Assembly: GCA_948144175.1 (NCBI GenBank)
Contig: CANXME010001452.1
Span: forward strand, 372,001-436,000
Source: Closterium sp. NIES-65
Taxonomy: Eukaryota; Streptophyta; Zygnematophyceae; Desmidiales; Closteriaceae
Direction: 5' to 3'
Length of the DNA: 64,000 nt
Position numbers and translations under genes: made by a program. Numbering within the stretch: the stretch's first letter is position 1; the number at the start of each line of letters is the position of its first letter. The notes beneath the pieces are model-generated. The model saw nothing but the letters and a program-made list of their open reading frames with translations, did not search any database and had not been told where the DNA came from. Positions 59,154 through 64,000 of this stretch are shown here, one piece after another.

Positions 59154-61977
59154 GACGCAAGGAGCAGCACGACGGGACAGCTTGTCCGCAGACAAGTCGC
59201 GGACAAACGCCCGAGATCCCCAGACACGGAACGCCGACGCATCGCCAACCTTCCCCGTCCACAGCAAAGCTGGGGAAGTCTCCGATCTGGAGACCCTGGG
59301 CTGAAGGTTGATCTGATGCGCGGCGTACCGAACCGCAAACGGCCACAGAAAATGGGGGGCAGCCGCATGCACCATGGACGTACGGGCGACGTCCATGACT
59401 ATGCCGATGCGGCGCTCAGCAATCCCATTCTGCTGTGGAGAGTCCGGAAGCGTGAAGGTCTGGCGGATGCCTCGTGCACGACAGTAGGCTCGCAGAAGGC
59501 CGGAGGAGAACTCTCCGCCTCTGTCCGAGTGCAGACGCAAAACAGGAAAGTCCGAGCCGAAGCTCCGCCTGAGCTGGAGATGAGCTGCGCGGATCCAGTC
59601 GATCAACACCTCAGTGACCTCACCCTTGCTGCGCAAGGGGAAGACTGTGGTGTAACGCGAGTAGTCGTCAACCACCAGCAGGAAGTAGCGCTCGTGACCC
59701 TGTCCACGGACGCGGGCAGGGCCCCACACGTCCATGTGAAGCGTCTGCATCGGGGCCTCCGTCGGAGGAAACGGGGAGGAGTGAGGGGTAGCCCGCAGGC
59801 GACCCTCGACACAGGGGACACAGGGAGGGCCAGGCCCCGGAGGAAGGGGAGGGAGGGACCGGGGAAGACCAGAGACAAGAAGGCGAGAGGCCATGCCCCG
59901 GAGACGAGGCAGGGAGGGGTGACCCATGCGGTGGTGCCACAGGAGGGTCTCGTGGGACAGGAGGCGACACGAGCAGGGGAAAGACTCAGGACCAGACCTG
60001 GACGCTGCAGCAAACACCTGACCCGACGCAGCTACCTGACCAGACGCAGGAGGAGGAGACGGAACAGTGAGTGTGTACAGGCTCGACCCCGGCCCACGTG
60101 TGAATGTGGTCAAGTGTCGACCCGTGTCCGCGTCCGTGCAGTGGGTGTCCCGTCGGCGCGCAGGGGTGAACTGGTCAACCCCTGCATCCTGTAGGTCAGC
60201 ACCCGCCACCAAGTTCGTAGAGAACGAGGGGAGGTAGAGACCGGACAGGGAGCCAGACGGGACCGCAGGGCACGGAAGGACAGTGGAGTAGCGAGCCAGA
60301 ACAGGACCCCCAGAGGGGTCCGCCAGGGAGACTTCCACTAGCCGACTAAGCGGCGTGAGTGTGGTGCGGTCTCGAAAGAAGGAGCGAGACGCTCCTGAGT
60401 CAAGAGTGAAGGTGAGAGAGGGCGGAGCCGACGCAGTACCTGAGAGAGCAGACTCACCAGCACCTGAGGACACAGACTCACTGGCACCTAGAGCGACAGC
60501 CTCACCAGCACCTGGAGCAGCAGCCTCAACAGCACCTAGAGCCGCAGTACCAATGCCCGGGTCGGGCGGGAAACACCGGTAACAGTCACCCTCCTTACTA
60601 ATAGTCACAGAATACATGGCACGAAGAATAGCATCAAAGTCAAGATCAAAGATAGCTATTCCTGCCCTAGATAGCTGGTCCCAGCGAGGGATCTCAGAGG
60701 CGTCAGGAAACTGGCTGCGCCAAGCGTCAGTGAGGCGGCCGAAGCAGTGCTGGGTGGAGTGTGGACCACCACACGGCTCACCCGCACGGTCGCCAGTGCG
60801 CAGGACGTAGGTGCACGGACCAGTACCCCCACCCTGCTGACGTGCAGCGTACCACTCACGGAGCTGCTGCGGGGAGAGAGTCTCCTTACCACGCTGCTGC
60901 TGCTGGCGCTGACCACCACCGGAGCCACTCCTCTGCGACGAGCCACGACCTCCGCCGCCGCCTCCGCCGCCGCCGCCGCCACCACCTCCGCGTCCACCGC
61001 CACTCCCACCGTCGCTGCCACCACCGCCGCCCCCGCCTCCACTCCCACCACCACCGCCGCCGCCGCCCCCGCCTCCACTGCCGCCGCTGACACCTCCACC
61101 CCCGCCACCACTACCGCTACCACCCCCACCTCCTCCGCTGCCTCCACCGCTGCCTCCACCGCCCCCGCCGCCTCCACCACCGCCCCTGCCCCCCTTGCCC
61201 TTGCCAGGGCAACGTCTCCCACTGGGGGCAGACGCCGCACCGACCGACTCAAAACCAACTAGGTCGGCCGTAGCAACAGAGGCGAGAGAGGGCAGGAGGG
61301 GGGAGGGGGAATACCCCTCAAAGATGGGGGCGCGCGGGTCACCACGAGAGGCCCCTACAGCGAGAATGCTCTTCTCGGCCGCTAGGAGGGACTTCTCGAG
61401 GAGGTCAACAGTGAGAGTGGTGGGGCAGACTGAGAGTAAGTCGTCCCTGACTCCGCGAAGGGAGTCAGGGAGGCGGGTGACAATGTAGTAGAGAGTGATG
61501 TACATGGGGGGGGGGGTTCTTGGCGCAGAACTCAGCAGGAAGCGCAGCGCGGTAGCGAGCGTCACTAGTGCGCAGGTGGGTAATGAGGTCGGCGACTGTG
61601 GCAAAAGCAGCAAGGTCGGGAAAGAGGTACGGTAGCATGAGGCGGCTCAGTGCAGCAGTGGCAGGGGAGGAGTAGCGTGCAATAACGGCGTCGTACAAGG
61701 TATGAGCACTCTTGTACGACCCAAAGTGTGCACGCTCAGAGGGAGGGAGGTGGCGACGCCCAGCAAGACGTGCAGCAGCATCGCGTGTGGCCCACTGTGA
61801 GCGAACAGTGGCATCCTCAGTAGCAGCAGGGGCGGGAGAGGCACCAGAAGTGAGATCAAAGAGAGAGAGGCCGTCAGCTCTGTCGCACTGTAGGAAAAGC
61901 AGCAGGTCGTCTACCCACACGTCAAAGTCGATGGCTCTGCCCTCAGCGTCAAGGGTGAGGACACTGGGGGTAGCCAT
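59154..61977 (-). pseudogene. gag-pol of F (Gag to integrase), frameshifted
   Basis: ATG 61977 opens MATPSVLTLDAEGR. An 11-C tract (61506-61516) puts Gag out of frame, ending after PPPHVHHSLLHCHPPP. The second frame resumes at MYITLYYIVTRLPD and stays open through poly-Gly (about 60950-61190), knuckle (about 60760-60830), protease LDSGASRSFF (near 60400), GAG-pre-integrase and the integrase core D, D, E (near 59733, 59525, 59420). It then runs without a stop into the minisatellite down to 57165, giving a chimeric frame with a ~660-residue Pro/Arg/Ala tail. RT and RNase H are absent. Confidence 0.92.
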
Positions 61978-62949
61978 GACAGTAGTAGGGTGAGGGCAGT
62001 GCGGAGAGTAAAGCTCAGTGCTCACCAGACAGGGCAGTGCAGGTGGCTCGGGCGGCTCAGGCGGCTCGGCGGCTCGGCTGCTGGGCGGCTCGGGCGGCTC
62101 GGCGGCTCGGGCGGCTCGGGCGGCTCGGCTGCTGGGGCGGCTCGGCTGCAGGGGCGGCTCGGCTGCTGGGGCGGCTCGACTGCTGGGGCGGCTCGGCTGC
62201 TGGGGCGGCTCGGCTGCTGGGGCGGCTCGGCTGCTGTGGCGGCTCAGCTGCTGGGGCGGCGGGGCCGGGAGATGCAGCGGCGGGGCCGGGAGATGCAGTG
62301 GCGGGGCCGGGAGACGCAGCGGCGGGGCCGTCAGGTGCAGTGGCGGGGCCGGTAGGTGCAGCAGCGGGGCCGGCAGGTGCAGCAGCGGGGCCGTCAGGGG
62401 TAGTGGCGGGGCCGGCAGGCGTAGTGGCGGGGCCGTCAGAGGGGACGGCGGGGCCTTCAGGTGCAGCGGCGGGGCCGTGTGAAGCAGCGGCGGGGCCGGT
62501 AGAGGGGACGGCGGGGCCGTCGGGTGCAGCGGCGAGGTCGGCAGAGGGGACGGCGGGGCCGTCGGGTGCAGCGGCGGGGCCGGTAGAGGGGACGGCGGGG
62601 CCGTCGGGTGCAGCGGCGGGGCCGGCAGAGGGGACGGCGAGGCCGTCAGGTGCAGCGGCGGGGCCGGCAGAGGGGACGGCGGGGCCGTCGGATGTAGCGG
62701 CGGGGCCGGCAGAGGGGACGGCGGGGCCGCGTGGGCGGCGCTAGGGGGCCGCGAGGGCGGCGCGACGCAGCAGAGCCGCGAGGGCGGCGCGACGCGGCCG
62801 TAAGGCCAGCGCGACGTGGCCCGGGTCGCGCGCGTGAAAAAAAAGGTCGCGCGCGCGACTCGCGGGGGTCACAAGGGCAGCGCGAGAGGGACTAGGGGGA
62901 GCGCGCCTCGGGGAGAGGAGGGCGCGCTCCGGGCAGAGAAAATTTCGTT
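61978..62949 (-). repeat. GC-rich tandem-repeat leader of F
   Basis: CGGCTGCTGGGGCGGCT-type units (62040-62260) are followed by GGCGGGGCCGTCAGGTGCAG and GCCGGCAGAGGGGACGGCG units (62260-62730). It is the inverse-orientation counterpart of the leader of B. Confidence 0.85.
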
Positions 62950-62998
62950 GGTGGGCCCTTAAAAAAAATGGTCCTTAGGAAGGACCCGCTCTATACCA

Positions 62999-63133
62999 TG
63001 TCGAGATTAGAGAGAATGGATGCACTATGGAATGAAACAAGGATACAAGTACCAACCCTAATTGGGTTTTACCCCCTATGGTCTACCCCAACAGCAGCCT
63101 ACAATACATGCATCAGCTAAATATAATCTGACA
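62999..63133 (-). repeat. 5' LTR of F
   Basis: 135 bp; on the minus strand TGTCAGATTA ... CTCGACA. It carries the ACCCAATTAGGGT inner pairing seen in E and J but is clearly diverged from the LTR of B. Confidence 0.9.
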
Positions 63134-64000
63134 CGGAAAACCCATTTCCCGGTGAGAATGGTCTTGTTCCGTGCCACGCTTGCAGGAACGACCTATCAGG
63201 TGTTGCGTTCCTCTAATGCCTTCAATTCTCTGTCCATGGCTTCACAACATTTCTCCCTGTGTTCCCCCCCCAGAGCCTGCTAAACTGTCGCAGGCTCTTT
63301 AGGAAGTGCGTTGCCGTGGACTGCGGTGACGAGACCAAGGATTTGCAGTCCAGTCTGTCAGTATCGGGGGAGTGTTGGGTCCTCGGGATAAGCTGCTTCG
63401 TCTCCCGCTTCTGGATCGGGTATGAAATGTGGCCCTATACTTTCTGCTTCGTTTGTGTTGACTGTCGTAGGTGTTACGTAACCGTTGTCGGCGAAGTGGT
63501 AGAAGACTTCGGCGTTGACACTCTCGCGAGGATTTTCTTCGTCCATGGGCACGTCGACGGAGCAGAACGGGAGAGGTCCGGCTTCTTCCGATGCGTTGTC
63601 TACGTTCTGTTCATCCCAGTCTGCTTCGTCCGCTGCTGAGGCGAAGGCTCGGTCACCACGAAAGCCACCTGTGGGGTCCTGATTCTCGTGCAAGTTGGCG
63701 AGGTACGTTTGAAGGGTGAGTCGCTCGTAGAAGATCACATCACGTGCTGCTACTGTTTCCTTTGAGTGGACATCGAAGATTTTCCACGCGTTGCAATTTT
63801 TCTCGATGCCGAGGTGTAGTCCCCACTGTGCCCGTTGCGAAAATCTTCCCGCTCGTGCTTCTGGGGGTCGGTACTGTACCATGCACCCGAAAACTCGTAA
63901 CATTTTTGTGCTGCCCAGCTTTCCTGTCCACAGCAGATGCGGTGAGGCGTTGTTCGGGAGTGACGACGACGACAGCAAGTTGTGCAGCATGACAGCATGG
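63134..64000 (-). pseudogene. G: older copia pol fragment (integrase tail to RT start), runs off the window
   Basis: From the right edge the minus strand is open from at least 63990 to TGA 63358. It shows the copia integrase tail (PHLLWTGK, FGCMVQYR, WGLHLGIEKNCNAWKIFD, RDVIFYE) and an acidic linker. Beyond the stop, degenerate RT sequence continues (EAMDRELKALEERNT, then GKWVF) with TAG and TGA-TAG codons, up to the LTR of F at 63133. The protein differs from A-F and resembles the Tnt1/Hopscotch type. The rest of RT would lie beyond F and is not seen. Confidence 0.85.

Larger units (their letters stand above)
59154..63133 (-). mobile_element. F: Ty1/copia element, 3' half replaced by minisatellite
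   Basis: On the minus strand: 5' LTR 62999-63133 (135 bp), primer site TGGTATAGAG (62989-62998), hairpin GGTCCTT/AAGGACC (62970-62986), GGGCCCACC (62950-62958), repeat leader, gag and pol through integrase. Homology to B ends in the codons for RAAPCV near 59154, exactly where the minisatellite begins. No 3' LTR is present. Coding and leader are very close to B while the LTR differs. It inserted in the RT region of element G. Confidence 0.92.

Noticed and set aside
57104-60194. Several 580-750-codon frames on both strands through the minisatellite
   Set aside because: Every frame is open because the ~37-bp GC unit has no stops. The products are repetitive Arg/Ala/Gly or Pro/Arg/Ala with no domain, and they overlap one another.

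Overview
The window is eukaryotic repeat-rich DNA, with no operons, CRISPR arrays, tRNA or rRNA genes. Almost all of it is nested retroelements. The elements use initiator-Met-tRNA-type primer binding sites (TGGTATCAG-like) and have TG...CA termini with 5-bp target-site duplications (TSDs). There is a chromodomain Ty3/gypsy element, a ~181-bp satellite, and nonsense changes of the CAG-to-TAG kind that fit CHG methylation. Together these suggest a green-lineage (streptophyte) nuclear genome, perhaps a charophyte alga or early land plant. The species cannot be fixed from sequence alone.

Layout, left to right. (1) 1-12830: old, decayed Ty1/copia element 'A' (+). It is split at 2898/9392 by a complete, apparently intact copia element 'Cop2' (-, 2899-9391, TSD GTTCT). 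(2) 12831-19249: non-coding LTR element 'H' (+, TSD ATTTT), sitting inside the 3' LTR of A. H is interrupted by a Ty3/gypsy chromovirus (-, 13151-17924, TSD CACGC), which is itself interrupted by a remnant 'I' of an H-like element. (3) 19840-20678: head-to-head inverted LTR/leader pair 'J'. (4) 21841-22217: a 377-bp TRIM (terminal-repeat retrotransposon in miniature, TSD ACAGT), then a solo LTR at 22706-22839 (TSD GTATA). (5) 23015-47861: a ~181-bp satellite array split by copia element 'B' (+, 24004-31573, TSD TAGGC) and by a TA-flanked inverted-repeat element 'K' (32062-47617). K contains a solo LTR and copia element 'C' (-, 32528-47424, TSD CATCC), and C contains copia element 'D' (-, 38018-45244, TSD CCCCG). 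(6) 47862-53154: copia 'E' (+), truncated before reverse transcriptase. (7) 53154-57210: mostly unique DNA with a possible multi-exon host gene. (8) 57211-59153: ~1.9-kb GC-rich minisatellite. (9) 59154-63133: copia 'F' (-), 3'-truncated, inserted in an older copia 'G' (-, 63134-64000).

The copia elements other than Cop2 and G form one clan. They share very short LTRs (111-150 bp), a long GC-rich tandem-repeat leader, a Gag with an N-terminal MATPxVLxFDA block, a poly-C/Pro tract, a poly-Gly region and an atypical C-x13-C-x3-H-x4-C knuckle. Protease, integrase, a repeat-rich linker, RT and RNase H follow in one frame. Cop2 is the only element with a fully open gag-pol. D and B each carry a single nonsense codon, so they are candidates for recent activity or recent death.

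The most interesting signals are four: a tRNA-like A-box/B-box module spanning the LTR/primer-site junction of the TRIM; a covarying hairpin plus GGGCCCACC block just after the primer site in several clan leaders; the recurrent poly-C frameshift tract in gag; and the 181-bp satellite, whose size fits a centromeric repeat.
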